Positions 8,210 to 16,973 of a DNA stretch of 64,000 bases are shown here, piece by piece. Each line of letters starts with the position of its first letter. Position 1 is the first letter of the stretch. Made by a program: the position numbers and the translations under genes. The stretch comes from JAJDXO01 sp965221855. GTDB taxonomy: Bacteria; Pseudomonadota; Alphaproteobacteria; Rhodospirillales; UBA2165. The notes under the pieces are model-generated. The model had not been told where the DNA came from. It was given only the letters and a program-made list of their open reading frames with translations, and did no database searches. The DNA is taken from the NCBI GenBank assembly GCA_965221855.1, contig CBDCSV010000001.1, positions 496,001 to 560,000 on the forward strand, given 5' to 3'.

Positions 8210-9511
8210 CTACATCGCGGTATTCGGCAGCCACAGCGCCAGCGGGGAATACAGAAGCAGCAGAACCAGCAGGACCACCTGCGCAAATACGAACGGGATG
8301 ACCCCCTTGTAGATGGTCATCAGCGGCACATCGCTCGCCATTCCCTTCAGGACGAAGACGTTAATGCCCATGGGCGGCGTTATGAGCGCGAGTTCGACCA
8401 CGACGACGATCACGATGCCGAACCAGACGGGATCGAACCCCAGACCGACGACCAGGGGAAAGAAGACCGGAATTGTCAGCAAGATCATCGCCAGCGTGTC
8501 CAATACGGCGCCGAGGACGATATAGATAGCCAAGATCACGATCATCATCCCCATGGGGGTCAATGACAGCCCGGCCATCAAGTCCTCGATCATCGTCGGA
8601 ACCTGCGCCAGCGCCATGAAGTTCTTGAAGATGATGGCGCCGATCAGCAGCGTAAAGATCATCGCCGTCGTGCGGACCGTATCGAGGAGCGCGTCCATGA
8701 AGGTCCTGCGGTTCATCCGGCCGCCGAGAAGCCCGAGGAGCCAGGCGCCGACGGCGCCGATGCCGGCCGCTTCGGTCGGCGTGAAGACGCCGAGGTAAAT
8801 CCCGCCCAGCACGACCGCGAACAGCACGAGCGTGCCGCCAACTTTCCGGAATGCCGCGCGCTTTTCGGCGGCGGTCGACGATTCGCCGGGCGGACCCATG
8901 GACGGCCGGGCAATGGTCACCGCCCAGACGACGATCAGAAACAGCAGCACCAGGAGAATGCCCGGAATGACTCCGGCCAGGAACAGGTCGCCGATACTGG
9001 TTTCGGTGAGAATGCCGTAGAGCACCATGATGACGCTGGGCGGGATGAGAATCCCGATGGTTCCGCCGGCGGCGATCACTCCGGTCGCCAATTGGTCGCT
9101 ATAGCCGTAGCGTCTCATTTCCGGCAGCGCGACCTGGCTCATGGTGGCGGCGGTGGCGAGAGACGATCCCGAGATGGCGCCGAAAGCGCCGCAGGCGCCG
9201 ACGGTCGCCATGCCCAGACCGCCGCGGCGCCCGCCCCACCAGGTGTTGAAGGCGCTGTACAGATCGCCGCTCAGTCCGGCGCTGGTCGCGAAGAAACCCA
9301 TCAGAACGAACAGCGGGATGATGCTGAGTTCGAAGTTGAGGGCGGTCTCGAACACGGTCTGTCCCAGGAGCGACAGGGCCGCGTCGGGCGAGAGAATGAC
9401 CAGCATTCCGAGGAACCCGGCGAGGGCCATCGCAAACCCGATATGCATGCCGAACGCCAGAAAAACGAACATCAGCCCGGTGACGAGCAAAGCGGCGAAC
9501 TGGGCGTTCAT
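8210..9511 (-). CDS. dctM: TRAP transporter large permease (DctM family)
   Basis: A 433-residue, very hydrophobic protein with about 11-12 membrane segments. It has the DctM features: an N-terminal FGMHIGFAMALAGFLGM, the GACGAFGAISGSSLATAATM segment and GGTIGILIPPSVIMVLYGI. It forms the transport channel of a tripartite ATP-independent periplasmic transporter, driven by an ion gradient. The ATG at 9511 overlaps the stop of the small permease gene (ATGA), which fixes the start. It is the last gene of a dctPQM operon that may begin with the arylsulfotransferase-like gene. Confidence 0.95.
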   Translation of the reverse strand: MNAQFAALLVTGLMFVFLAFGMHIGFAMALAGFLGMLVILSPDAALSLLGQTVFETALNFELSIIPLFVLMGFFATSAGLSGDLYSAFNTWWGGRRGGLGMATVGACGAFGAISGSSLATAATMSQVALPEMRRYGYSDQLATGVIAAGGTIGILIPPSVIMVLYGILTETSIGDLFLAGVIPGILLVLLFLIVVWAVTIARPSMGPPGESSTAAEKRAAFRKVGGTLVLFAVVLGGIYLGVFTPTEAAGIGAVGAWLLGLLGGRMNRRTFMDALLDTVRTTAMIFTLLIGAIIFKNFMALAQVPTMIEDLMAGLSLTPMGMMIVILAIYIVLGAVLDTLAMILLTIPVFFPLVVGLGFDPVWFGIVIVVVVELALITPPMGINVFVLKGMASDVPLMTIYKGVIPFVFAQVVLLVLLLLYSPLALWLPNTAM

Positions 9512-10056
9512 GGATCGCGCCGGCGTTGGGACTTGGTTTCGCCGAACAGGGACAGACCGGCGCGGTGGAGATGGAGCAACAGTCCGGCGACCATGGTGAA
9601 ACTGCACACGGCCATGACCAGCGCGACAATCCAGACCGGCAGGCCCAGCACCTGGGTTTCGTTCAACTCCCGGGTCTGGTCGAGCGCGACCACCACCAGT
9701 TGCCAGCACATCAGCGCCGCGATGGCCAGGCTCAGGATATGAACGACGACGTTCACCAGCGCCTGAAGCCTCCGGGGCATGATCCGGGTCAGGACATCGA
9801 CGCGAATATGGCCCTCCTCGAATGTCGTCAGGCCAATCCCGAGAAACACCAACAGTCCCATCAGCAGCAGGATGATTTCGACGGAGCCGGTAATGGGCCG
9901 GTTAAGGACAAAGCGGCCGGTCACGTCGATAAACGTGATGTACATCATCAGGGCGAGAACGGCTGCCGCCCCGATCGCCAAAACGTATGAGACACGCCCG
10001 ACGAGCCGGCCGGCCGGACCCGGTGGCGGCCGCCGCGGCTCGCCGGGAGTGCTCAT
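9508..10056 (-). CDS. dctQ: TRAP transporter small permease (DctQ family)
   Basis: A 182-residue protein with four predicted membrane helices. The TGRFVLNRPITGSVEIILLL segment after the first helix and EEGHIRVDVLTRIMPRR between helices 2 and 3 are typical of DctQ. It partners the large permease in the inner membrane. Its stop overlaps the dctM start by four bases, and dctP lies 29 bp upstream. Confidence 0.93.
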   Translation of the reverse strand: MSTPGEPRRPPPGPAGRLVGRVSYVLAIGAAAVLALMMYITFIDVTGRFVLNRPITGSVEIILLLMGLLVFLGIGLTTFEEGHIRVDVLTRIMPRRLQALVNVVVHILSLAIAALMCWQLVVVALDQTRELNETQVLGLPVWIVALVMAVCSFTMVAGLLLHLHRAGLSLFGETKSQRRRDP

Positions 10057-10085
10057 GCCGGTACCGTAGCGGTGCTAGGCCGGCG

Positions 10086-11117
10086 CTACTCGTACTTCTT
10101 GACCGTCCGCCTCAGATCGGCGAGCGACGCCTTGCCGTCGAGGCCCGCGGCGTTCGCCTTCTTGAGCCAGCCTTCCTCGAAGAAGGATGTGACGGTGCGC
10201 AGTTTGGCGGTATCCGCATCGCCCAAAACGACGATCTTGTTGCCGTTCGCAACGGCCGCTTCCCGCGCCTTCGCTTCAACCGCGTCCCAACGCTGTCCGA
10301 TCAATTTGGACCCGGACAGCCCATTGTCGGAAAACGCCTTCCGTTGCGCCGGTGTCAGACCGTCCCACGCCTTGCTGCTCATCGCGACCCAGAACGCCGT
10401 CGAATACAGTCCGTTCGGGATCACCAGATGATGGGTGGTCAATTTCGTGAGCCGGAATCCGGCCAGGCCTTCCCATGGAAATTGCGTCGCGTCAACCGTG
10501 CCGCGCTGGACCGCCTCGGTGACGCCGCCGGGCGGAATGAACACAGGCGCGGCGCCGAGGCGTTTGAGAATTTCGATCCCGGTCCCGCCGGCCCGCACCT
10601 TGAGCCCCTTGAGATCGCCGAGCCCGGTGAGCGGCTTTCGGGAATGGTAGAGGAAGGGGGCATGGGTGAACGCGGCAATCAGTTTGGCGTCATTGAATTC
10701 CTTTTCCGCCAGCCCGGTCCGCGCGTACCAGTCCCACATGGCGGCCGATCCCGAGGTCGCAGTCTTGAGGGTAAAGGGAAGTTCGATCGCCCGGTAGAGC
10801 TGGAAGCGCTTGGGCGTGAACGCCGCGACCCCGAAGGCGATGTCGGCGATGCCCTTCTTGACCAGGTCATACTGGCCCGGCGCCTTGGCGAGGGGCGCCT
10901 TCATCAAATTGATCTTGACCGAGCCGCCCGACGCCTTTTCGATTTGGGCCGCCCACATGGGGATCGTCTTTTGCATATGGTGAGCCGGCGGCAGCCAATT
11001 CGCCATGCGCAGGTCTTTCGTTTGAGCGGCGGCGCCGCCCGAACCGCCGATCGCCAAACCGGCTGCAACTGCGAGAGCCAGCGCGCAGGCGGGCCCGACT
11101 GTCGAGATCCTGATCAT
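10086..11117 (-). CDS. dctP: TRAP transporter substrate-binding protein (DctP family)
   Basis: A 343-residue periplasmic binding protein with a signal peptide (AGLAIGGSGGAAAQ region, cleavage near residue 32). DctP-like features are the KDLRMANWLPPAHHMQKTIP start, GLKVRAGGTGIEILKRLGA and the GTVDATQFPWEGL segment with the ligand-contact region. The start ATG has GGGAGG seven bases upstream. The ligand cannot be read from the sequence; DctP families bind carboxylates and sulfonates, and the sulfate-ester genes next door make an organosulfur or carboxylate ligand plausible. Confidence 0.93.
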   Translation of the reverse strand: MIRISTVGPACALALAVAAGLAIGGSGGAAAQTKDLRMANWLPPAHHMQKTIPMWAAQIEKASGGSVKINLMKAPLAKAPGQYDLVKKGIADIAFGVAAFTPKRFQLYRAIELPFTLKTATSGSAAMWDWYARTGLAEKEFNDAKLIAAFTHAPFLYHSRKPLTGLGDLKGLKVRAGGTGIEILKRLGAAPVFIPPGGVTEAVQRGTVDATQFPWEGLAGFRLTKLTTHHLVIPNGLYSTAFWVAMSSKAWDGLTPAQRKAFSDNGLSGSKLIGQRWDAVEAKAREAAVANGNKIVVLGDADTAKLRTVTSFFEEGWLKKANAAGLDGKASLADLRRTVKKYE

Positions 11118-11169
11118 TTTAATCCTCCCTTTAAGGTCTTGCGTAGAGTCCGATTGCGAACATGATTTC

Positions 11170-12237
11170 CTAGCCCAACCGCCCGCTCAATTCCGGGCTG
11201 TCCGGCGCATATCTGAAGGCGCGGAATATACAGTTACCAAGTTCCCGGGCGCTCGGAAAGTAACCGCTGAAATCGGGGTTGATATAGTCCCAGACGACGT
11301 CACCGGTCTCCCCGTGAATTTCGAAAATCCGCCCATACACCGATTCACACACCAGGGTATTGCCGTTGGGAAGCCGCTGGACCCCTCCCATCACATGGGA
11401 ATAGAACGTCCATGGAATGCCCGCCTCCCAACGCCACACTTCCTCGCCGGTTTCGGCGTCCAGTTCGATCACCCAGGAGCGCTGGGGCTTCGGAACGTCG
11501 ACCGCGCCATTGGCGAAGAACAGGATGCGCGATCCGCCGGCCACGGGTTGGGGATCGTGGGGCCGGCCCCAGGCGGCATCGTGCTTTTCCCAGGTCAGGC
11601 GCCGCTCCTCCCGGCCGAGGACGGCAATCATGTCCAGGTTTCTGAAATTGATCAGGTAGTCGCCGGCCGGCAGCGGACAGACCGTATTCGCATGGCCGAA
11701 TTCTCCGCGGTCGACGCCGTGGGCGATTGGATAGTTTTCGGGCTCGAGTTCGGCGGTCGACCATTCCCAAACCGTTTCCCCGTCTGGCGACACTTCGCGG
11801 AAATAGTCTTCGTACACGTTGCCCTCCGCCTCGGTGCCGGGAATACCGCCGCCGATACGCCCGGCGAAATCCTTCGGCAGGGCGCGCCAGCCGATATAGA
11901 CCGTGTTGCCGTTGGGAAGACGCCGGAAATCATGGTGTTGCGTGGGATCGGTATACTCCCAGACGATCTCTCCATCCCACGAGAGTTCCAGGATTCTTCC
12001 ACCCCGCGCGGTCATCAGCGGAATGTCGGTGGGGACCTGTACGGAACAGAGCAGGTTGCCGCCCGGCAGCAAATAGGCGAGGGACCCCAACATATCCGGA
12101 AGATCCCATCGGTGCACTTCGACCCCGCCGGTATCGACCAGCCGCACGGATTTGCCGCGAAACGTCGATACGGTGGTGAACCCGGCGCAGGAACGCTCCG
12201 GGTCATGCCGGATCAACCCAACGTCCTGAAAATCCAT
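11170..12237 (-). CDS. Arylsulfotransferase-like (ASST) beta-propeller protein
   Basis: A 355-residue protein made of repeated beta-propeller blades: DGEIVWEYTDPTQHHDFRRL, DGETVWEWSTAELEPENYPI, TGEEVWRWEAGIPWTFYSHV and TGDVVWDYINPDFSGYF, each followed by LPNGNT or similar. This is the pattern of arylsulfotransferase (Arylsulfotran_2-type) proteins. No signal peptide is visible, unlike periplasmic ASST enzymes, so it should be cytoplasmic if the start is right. Its promoter carries a palindrome shared with the divergent TetR gene. The exact substrate, or even catalytic activity, cannot be deduced. Confidence 0.75.
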   Translation of the reverse strand: MDFQDVGLIRHDPERSCAGFTTVSTFRGKSVRLVDTGGVEVHRWDLPDMLGSLAYLLPGGNLLCSVQVPTDIPLMTARGGRILELSWDGEIVWEYTDPTQHHDFRRLPNGNTVYIGWRALPKDFAGRIGGGIPGTEAEGNVYEDYFREVSPDGETVWEWSTAELEPENYPIAHGVDRGEFGHANTVCPLPAGDYLINFRNLDMIAVLGREERRLTWEKHDAAWGRPHDPQPVAGGSRILFFANGAVDVPKPQRSWVIELDAETGEEVWRWEAGIPWTFYSHVMGGVQRLPNGNTLVCESVYGRIFEIHGETGDVVWDYINPDFSGYFPSARELGNCIFRAFRYAPDSPELSGRLG

Positions 12238-12290
12238 GCCGGCCTCTCCACCACCTGATTTTCGGTCATCTGTATTCTCAGAATTAGAAC

Positions 12291-12319
12291 AAGTATACTT
12301 ATTCTTATTGACCGGTCAA
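12291..12319 (-). promoter_or_regulatory. Sigma70-like promoter overlapped by palindromic operator
   Basis: TTGACCGGTCAA (12308-12319) is a perfect 12-bp palindrome. Read on the minus strand it supplies a -35 box TTGACC, with TATACT 16 bases downstream (complement of 12292-12297), a good sigma70-type promoter pointing at the arylsulfotransferase-like gene. A second palindrome AAGTATACTT (12291-12300) covers the -10. The site sits between that gene and the TetR gene, the usual place for a TetR operator, so repression by the adjacent regulator is the simplest reading. Confidence 0.6.
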
Positions 12320-12393
12320 ATGAATTGGGGCATCTCTAGTACCCGAGAGCGTGGCCGAAACTCCCGGTCGGCCGGCAAATGCAAGGAACCGGA

Positions 12394-13077
12394 ATGGGGA
12401 ACACGGAATTATCGGCGTACCCGGCGGCGTTGAGCGGCGTCCGGCCCGCCAACCAGGCCCGGAGCGTCGACCTGCAACTCAGATTTGCTCGAGCCGGGCG
12501 GGAGATGCTCGTAAACCAGCGGCTCGCCGACATTCGCATTCCCGCCCTGTCGAAGCGGGCAGGCTCCTCGATCGGCGGCTTCTATTCCAGGTTCGAGAAC
12601 CGGGAAGTATTTTTTCGTTTTCTGCAGGTCTCGATGCTTGAGGAAAACCGCGCGCTCGTCGACCGGGCATTGGCGCCGGAACGCCTGAACGAAATGTCGG
12701 AAGTGGAGGTGATGGAGAATGTCGTCGCCACGATGATCAAGGTGTTTTCCAGCCCCTGGCGCGGCGTCATGCGGGAGAGCTATGCCAGCATCGCCGAGGG
12801 GCGCGACATCTGGGCTCCCATGCGGGAAAGGGGCCGGGAAATCGCGGACACGGTGGCGGCGCATTTCAGGGAGCGGTACGCCGGCCGCGCCGACGGTCCG
12901 GATACCGGCGACATCCTGTTCGCCATGCAAATGCTTTTCAGCGCGCTGAACAACGATTTGATGAACCCGAAGCTCCGATATTCCATCGGTGAGCGGGCTT
13001 TCGAACAAAAACTTGCGGAAATGCTGTTCCGGTTTCTGAACCTGAAAACGGACGAACGCCGCGGGAGACGAAAATAG
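12394..13077 (+). CDS. TetR-family transcriptional regulator
   Basis: A 227-residue regulator. The HTH is in residues about 40-75 (IRIPALSKRAGSSIGGFYSR, then FENREVFFRFL), with the GxFYxxFxxRExFF signature of TetR proteins; the C-terminal part is a helical ligand domain. The ATG at 12394 was chosen because AAGGAA lies five bases upstream; an ORF start 15 bases further up has no such site. It diverges from the ASST-like gene and is followed 14 bp later by the alkylsulfatase gene, so it likely controls both directions. Confidence 0.88.
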   Translation: MGNTELSAYPAALSGVRPANQARSVDLQLRFARAGREMLVNQRLADIRIPALSKRAGSSIGGFYSRFENREVFFRFLQVSMLEENRALVDRALAPERLNEMSEVEVMENVVATMIKVFSSPWRGVMRESYASIAEGRDIWAPMRERGREIADTVAAHFRERYAGRADGPDTGDILFAMQMLFSALNNDLMNPKLRYSIGERAFEQKLAEMLFRFLNLKTDERRGRRK

Positions 13078-13091
13078 GGAGAGCATGAGAC

Positions 13092-14984
13092 ATGCCCGAT
13101 ACCGATCGGATCGCCGGCGAGGCCTTGCGGGCCACCGCCCAAGCCAACGCCGAGGTTGCCGCCTCGCTGCCGCTCGACGATCAAACGGACTTCGAGAACG
13201 CCAAACGGGGGCTGATTGCGCAGTTTCCGGACGGCGGCATCCGCGCCGAGGACGGCCGGATTATCTGGGATATGGGTGAGTTCGCCTTCCTCGACGGCCC
13301 CTGCCCGGACACGGTCAACCCCTCCCTTTGGCGTCTGGCTCGACTCAACGCCCACCACGGGTTGTTTGAAGTGGCCGATGGCGTCTGGCAGGCCCGCGGC
13401 TGCGACTACGCGAATATGTCCATCATCTCCGGCGAGACCGGATGGATTCTCGTGGATCCGTTGATGGCGCGGGAGACCGCCGCCGCCGTCCTCGAGCTGG
13501 TGAATGAAACTCTCGGCGAACGGCCGGTGAGCGCAATTCTCGTGACCCATACGCACCCCGACCACTTCGGCGGCCTAAGGGGCGTTGCGGGGGACGATCC
13601 CGAAAACCGCCCGCCGATCTATGTGCCGGGCGAGTTCATCCGCTACGCCGCGTCCGAGGGCGTGATGGCCGGAAACCACATGGTCCGGCGCGCGTCCTAC
13701 CAGTTCGGACTGACCATCGAACCCGGCCCGACCGGCCTCGTGGACGGCGGTATCGGCAAACACCCGGCCAAGGGAACAAGAGGTTTCGTCGCCCCCAGCC
13801 ACTCGATCGAAAAGACCGGTGAAATTCGAACCATAGACGGCGTCACGTTCGAGTTTCAGATCGCCTCCGGCACCGAGGCGCCATCGGAATTTACTTTCTT
13901 CCTGCCCGATTCGGGCGTGCTGTGCATGGCGGAAGTCTGCAATCAGACCATGCACAACATCCTGACGTTGCGGGGCGCGGAAGTCCGTGATCCGCTGCTG
14001 TGGGCCAAGACCATCGACGAAGCCATCGACCTGTTCGCCGGCCGCGCAGAAGTTGTGATGAACAGCCACAACTGGCCGGTCTGGGGAAGGGATAATTTGC
14101 TCCGCTACCTCTCGGAGCAGCGTGACATCTACAAGTACATCCACGACCAAAGCCTGCGGCTGGCAAACCACGGCCATACGCCGGACGAAATCTTGAATAT
14201 GATCGAGGAGCCCGAATGGCTTGCCGGCACGTTCCATGCGCGGGGCTACTACGGAAGCCTGAAGCACAATGCCAAAGCCACCTATCAGCGGTACTACGGA
14301 TATTTCGACGGCAACCCGGTCAATTTGGATCCATTGGCGCCGCAAGAGGCCGGCAGGGAATATGTCGAGGCAATGGGCGGGGCGGAGAGTGTGCTGGCCA
14401 CCGCGCGCGAGGCCATCGCGGCGGACCGTTTGCGGTGGGCGGCGACGGTCCTGAATCACCTCGTCTTCGCCGACCCTGAATCCTCCGCCGCCCGCGAATT
14501 GCTTGCCGAAGTCTACCGCCAACTCGGATACCGGGCGGAATCCTCCCTTTGGCGCAATATCTACCTGACCGGGGCCCAGGAACTGATGGAGGGGGTGAAA
14601 CCCCGGCCCGGTTCCGGCGGGCGAAACTCGGACCTGGCCGCCGTTCTTGACCTCCAATCCTGGTTCGATGCCCTTGCGGTTCGTTTGAACCCCGGCCGCG
14701 CCAAGGGACTGGAATTGAATCTCAACGTGAAAACCGGCGGCGAGATCACAGGAGTCTGGATCGCGCGTCAATGCGAATTCGGCCGGCCGGGCGTGCCCAA
14801 CGACTCCGCGACGGCAACTATCGAAATCAGCCGGCCGGACCTGGAAGCATTGATTGCGGGATCGCTGATCTTGGAGGACTGGCTCGCGTCCGGTGGAAAC
14901 ATCGAAGGAGACCGGGCCACGGTCGAGACCTGGTTCGACATCCACGACAGTTTCGAGATGTGGTTCAACATCGTAACGCCGTAG
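13092..14984 (+). CDS. Alkyl sulfatase-like metallo-beta-lactamase-fold hydrolase
   Basis: A 630-residue protein laid out like SdsA1/BDS1 alkyl sulfatases: an N-terminal extension, a metallo-beta-lactamase domain with THTHPDHFGG as the metal-binding motif, a dimerisation region, and a C-terminal SCP2-like domain (residues about 510-630). These enzymes hydrolyse alkyl sulfate esters to alcohol and sulfate. No signal peptide is present, so a cytoplasmic location is expected, whereas SdsA1 is exported. The gene follows the TetR regulator closely and precedes two GST-fold genes. Confidence 0.88.
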   Translation: MPDTDRIAGEALRATAQANAEVAASLPLDDQTDFENAKRGLIAQFPDGGIRAEDGRIIWDMGEFAFLDGPCPDTVNPSLWRLARLNAHHGLFEVADGVWQARGCDYANMSIISGETGWILVDPLMARETAAAVLELVNETLGERPVSAILVTHTHPDHFGGLRGVAGDDPENRPPIYVPGEFIRYAASEGVMAGNHMVRRASYQFGLTIEPGPTGLVDGGIGKHPAKGTRGFVAPSHSIEKTGEIRTIDGVTFEFQIASGTEAPSEFTFFLPDSGVLCMAEVCNQTMHNILTLRGAEVRDPLLWAKTIDEAIDLFAGRAEVVMNSHNWPVWGRDNLLRYLSEQRDIYKYIHDQSLRLANHGHTPDEILNMIEEPEWLAGTFHARGYYGSLKHNAKATYQRYYGYFDGNPVNLDPLAPQEAGREYVEAMGGAESVLATAREAIAADRLRWAATVLNHLVFADPESSAARELLAEVYRQLGYRAESSLWRNIYLTGAQELMEGVKPRPGSGGRNSDLAAVLDLQSWFDALAVRLNPGRAKGLELNLNVKTGGEITGVWIARQCEFGRPGVPNDSATATIEISRPDLEALIAGSLILEDWLASGGNIEGDRATVETWFDIHDSFEMWFNIVTP

Positions 14985-15232
14985 GAGGGGAGTTTGGTTG
15001 GCACGGCCGGCATCCGCCGGATGGGAATCGGCGGGACGCGGTGCTCGACCCAAATCCGCGCGTGCGCGGACTGTTCGGTCATGCCGGCGCTGGTGTCGGG
15101 CAATACCAATGCACCGGCAATGATGTGACTGCCGACCGGGGAGCCGGCTTTATTCTCGAAGATGCACAGGAAATTTCCGAACCGGCCGCCGACTATCAAA
15201 ATCCGCCGTTCGTTTTGGGAAAGGAGAAAACA

Positions 15233-16012
15233 ATGCCGATCGTAGAACCGACCAACAAATCCGTCCTCGACTTTGAAGGGCTGCATCTCTACCACGCGGA
15301 CAGGTCAAATTGTTCGGCCAGAGTCCGGTTGTTGCTCGAGGAGAAGAAACTTCCCTGGGTTAGCCATCACATCAATCTCAAGAAGAAAGAGAATATCAGC
15401 GAGGACTATTTCGGCATCAATCCGAAAGGCCTTGTCCCGGCGCTGGTGCATGACGGCACGGTTGTGGTCGAGTCGAACGATATACTGGCCTATCTCGAAA
15501 CCGAATTCCCCGAGCCGGGATTTCGCGACGTGCCCGACGAGGACCAGCCGAAAATCGACTATTGGCTCAAATCCTCGGGGGAAAGCCATCTCCCGGGCAT
15601 CAAGACGCTGCAATATTACAATCGGGTCGCCAGGCTTCTGGAAAAATCGGACGAAGAGTACAATCGATACCGGGAGCTGCAAACAGATCCCGAACTTCTG
15701 AAATTTCACGCAAAACATGGCGCCCCCGGATCCAGCCTTACCGAAGAGGATGCTGCCGGCGCGGCCACGCTGATGAACGAGATCTATGAAGAAATGGACG
15801 CCGCTCTGGCCAACTCGGAGTGGATCGTCGCCGATACGTACACGCTGGCGGATATTTCTTGGGGCCCCTCCATTACAACGCAGAAAATCGGCGGCTTCGA
15901 CTTCAGCCCCTTTCCGAATGTCGAGGCCTGGTATGAGCGCGTGAGTTCCCGGCCGCAGTTCGAGACCGCGTTCCTGAAATGGATTCGGGAGTCGGACTGG
16001 GGCCACGACTAG
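15233..16012 (+). CDS. Glutathione S-transferase family protein
   Basis: A 259-residue protein with a thioredoxin-like N-terminal half: LHLYHADRSNCSARVRLLLE at the active-site helix, then GLVPALVHDGTVVVESNDIL with the cis-Pro and the glutathione-binding E-S pair. The helical C-terminal half contains WIVADTYTLADISWGPS. The start ATG follows AAGGAG by eight bases; upstream frame is noncoding. The 248 bp between it and the alkylsulfatase gene show no feature. The role is unknown; beta-etherases and dehalogenases share this fold. Confidence 0.85.
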   Translation: MPIVEPTNKSVLDFEGLHLYHADRSNCSARVRLLLEEKKLPWVSHHINLKKKENISEDYFGINPKGLVPALVHDGTVVVESNDILAYLETEFPEPGFRDVPDEDQPKIDYWLKSSGESHLPGIKTLQYYNRVARLLEKSDEEYNRYRELQTDPELLKFHAKHGAPGSSLTEEDAAGAATLMNEIYEEMDAALANSEWIVADTYTLADISWGPSITTQKIGGFDFSPFPNVEAWYERVSSRPQFETAFLKWIRESDWGHD

Positions 16013-16061
16013 ATCGTTGATGAAAGGGCTCTTGCGGAGCAATACGGAACAGGAGGAATAG

Positions 16062-16889
16062 ATGGCCTTGGAACTCTACTATCTCGAAGAGACCGATTCG
16101 ATTTGTTCAAACAGAGTTGTCGTAACTTTATCCGAAAAGGGAATTACCGACTGGATACCCCGAAAAATGATCCTCATGAACCGGGATCAGTTCAAGCCGG
16201 ATTATCTCAAGTTAAACCCGAACGGCACCGTTCCGACACTTGTTCATGATGGTGCGGTCATTCGAGAGTCTTCCCTGATTTGCAGCTACATCGACACCCT
16301 GCGAGACGAACCGGCGCTGTCGCCCGGCAATGTGGTTGACCGCTACCACATGGCCGAATTCATAAAGCTTTTGGATGAGCGTGGCTTCGCGGCTACCGGG
16401 ATTATCAACTTCGTCACCAAGTTTCGCCTGACAATTCCGCGGGACAAATTGGAAGCGCGCTGGAAGCACATTCCGGTGATCGACCGCCTCCATCGGCAGC
16501 AATCGGTTATCGGACAAGGTCTTGACTCGCCCTATGTTCTGCGCGCCATCGGTGCCTGGGAGACGATCTTCCGGAGAATGGAGAACGCCTTGGCCGATGG
16601 ACGGCCCTATCTCATGGGCGACCAGTTCACATTGGCCGAGACCAATTCGGCGACATTCATCAAGGTGATCGAGATGATTCGGTTCCTGGATTTCTGGCTC
16701 GAGCCCTACCCGAAAACCAGGGATTGGTGGGACCGGGTGTCGAGCCGGCCCAGCATGCAGCAGCTTGACACGTTTCCGAGCAATGCGGTCGCCGAAGACT
16801 CTCCGCATGCCGTGGCCGGCCGCGAATGTGAAGCGGGCTTCCGCGAGAAGATAGCGGAATACCGGGAGCAATTCGCTCACGCCCTATAG
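16062..16889 (+). CDS. Glutathione S-transferase family protein, second copy
   Basis: A 275-residue GST-fold protein that starts LELYYLEETDSICSNRVVVT, where the N-terminal Ser/Cys pair could provide the catalytic residue, followed by NPNGTVPTLVHDGAVIRESS (cis-Pro and E-S glutathione motif). The C-terminal half includes PYLMGDQFTLAETNSATFIK. It differs clearly from the GST-like gene 50 bp upstream, so the pair is not a recent duplication. AGGAGG lies before the ATG. Both may act in the same pathway as the sulfatase and transporter. Confidence 0.85.
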   Translation: MALELYYLEETDSICSNRVVVTLSEKGITDWIPRKMILMNRDQFKPDYLKLNPNGTVPTLVHDGAVIRESSLICSYIDTLRDEPALSPGNVVDRYHMAEFIKLLDERGFAATGIINFVTKFRLTIPRDKLEARWKHIPVIDRLHRQQSVIGQGLDSPYVLRAIGAWETIFRRMENALADGRPYLMGDQFTLAETNSATFIKVIEMIRFLDFWLEPYPKTRDWWDRVSSRPSMQQLDTFPSNAVAEDSPHAVAGRECEAGFREKIAEYREQFAHAL

Positions 16890-16973
16890 CTTCGCGGATT
16901 ATGGATGGGGATTGGGAGAGGCCGTGACCCGGTCGTGATTCCAATGACCGCCTTGGGATCAATGGGAGACGGC

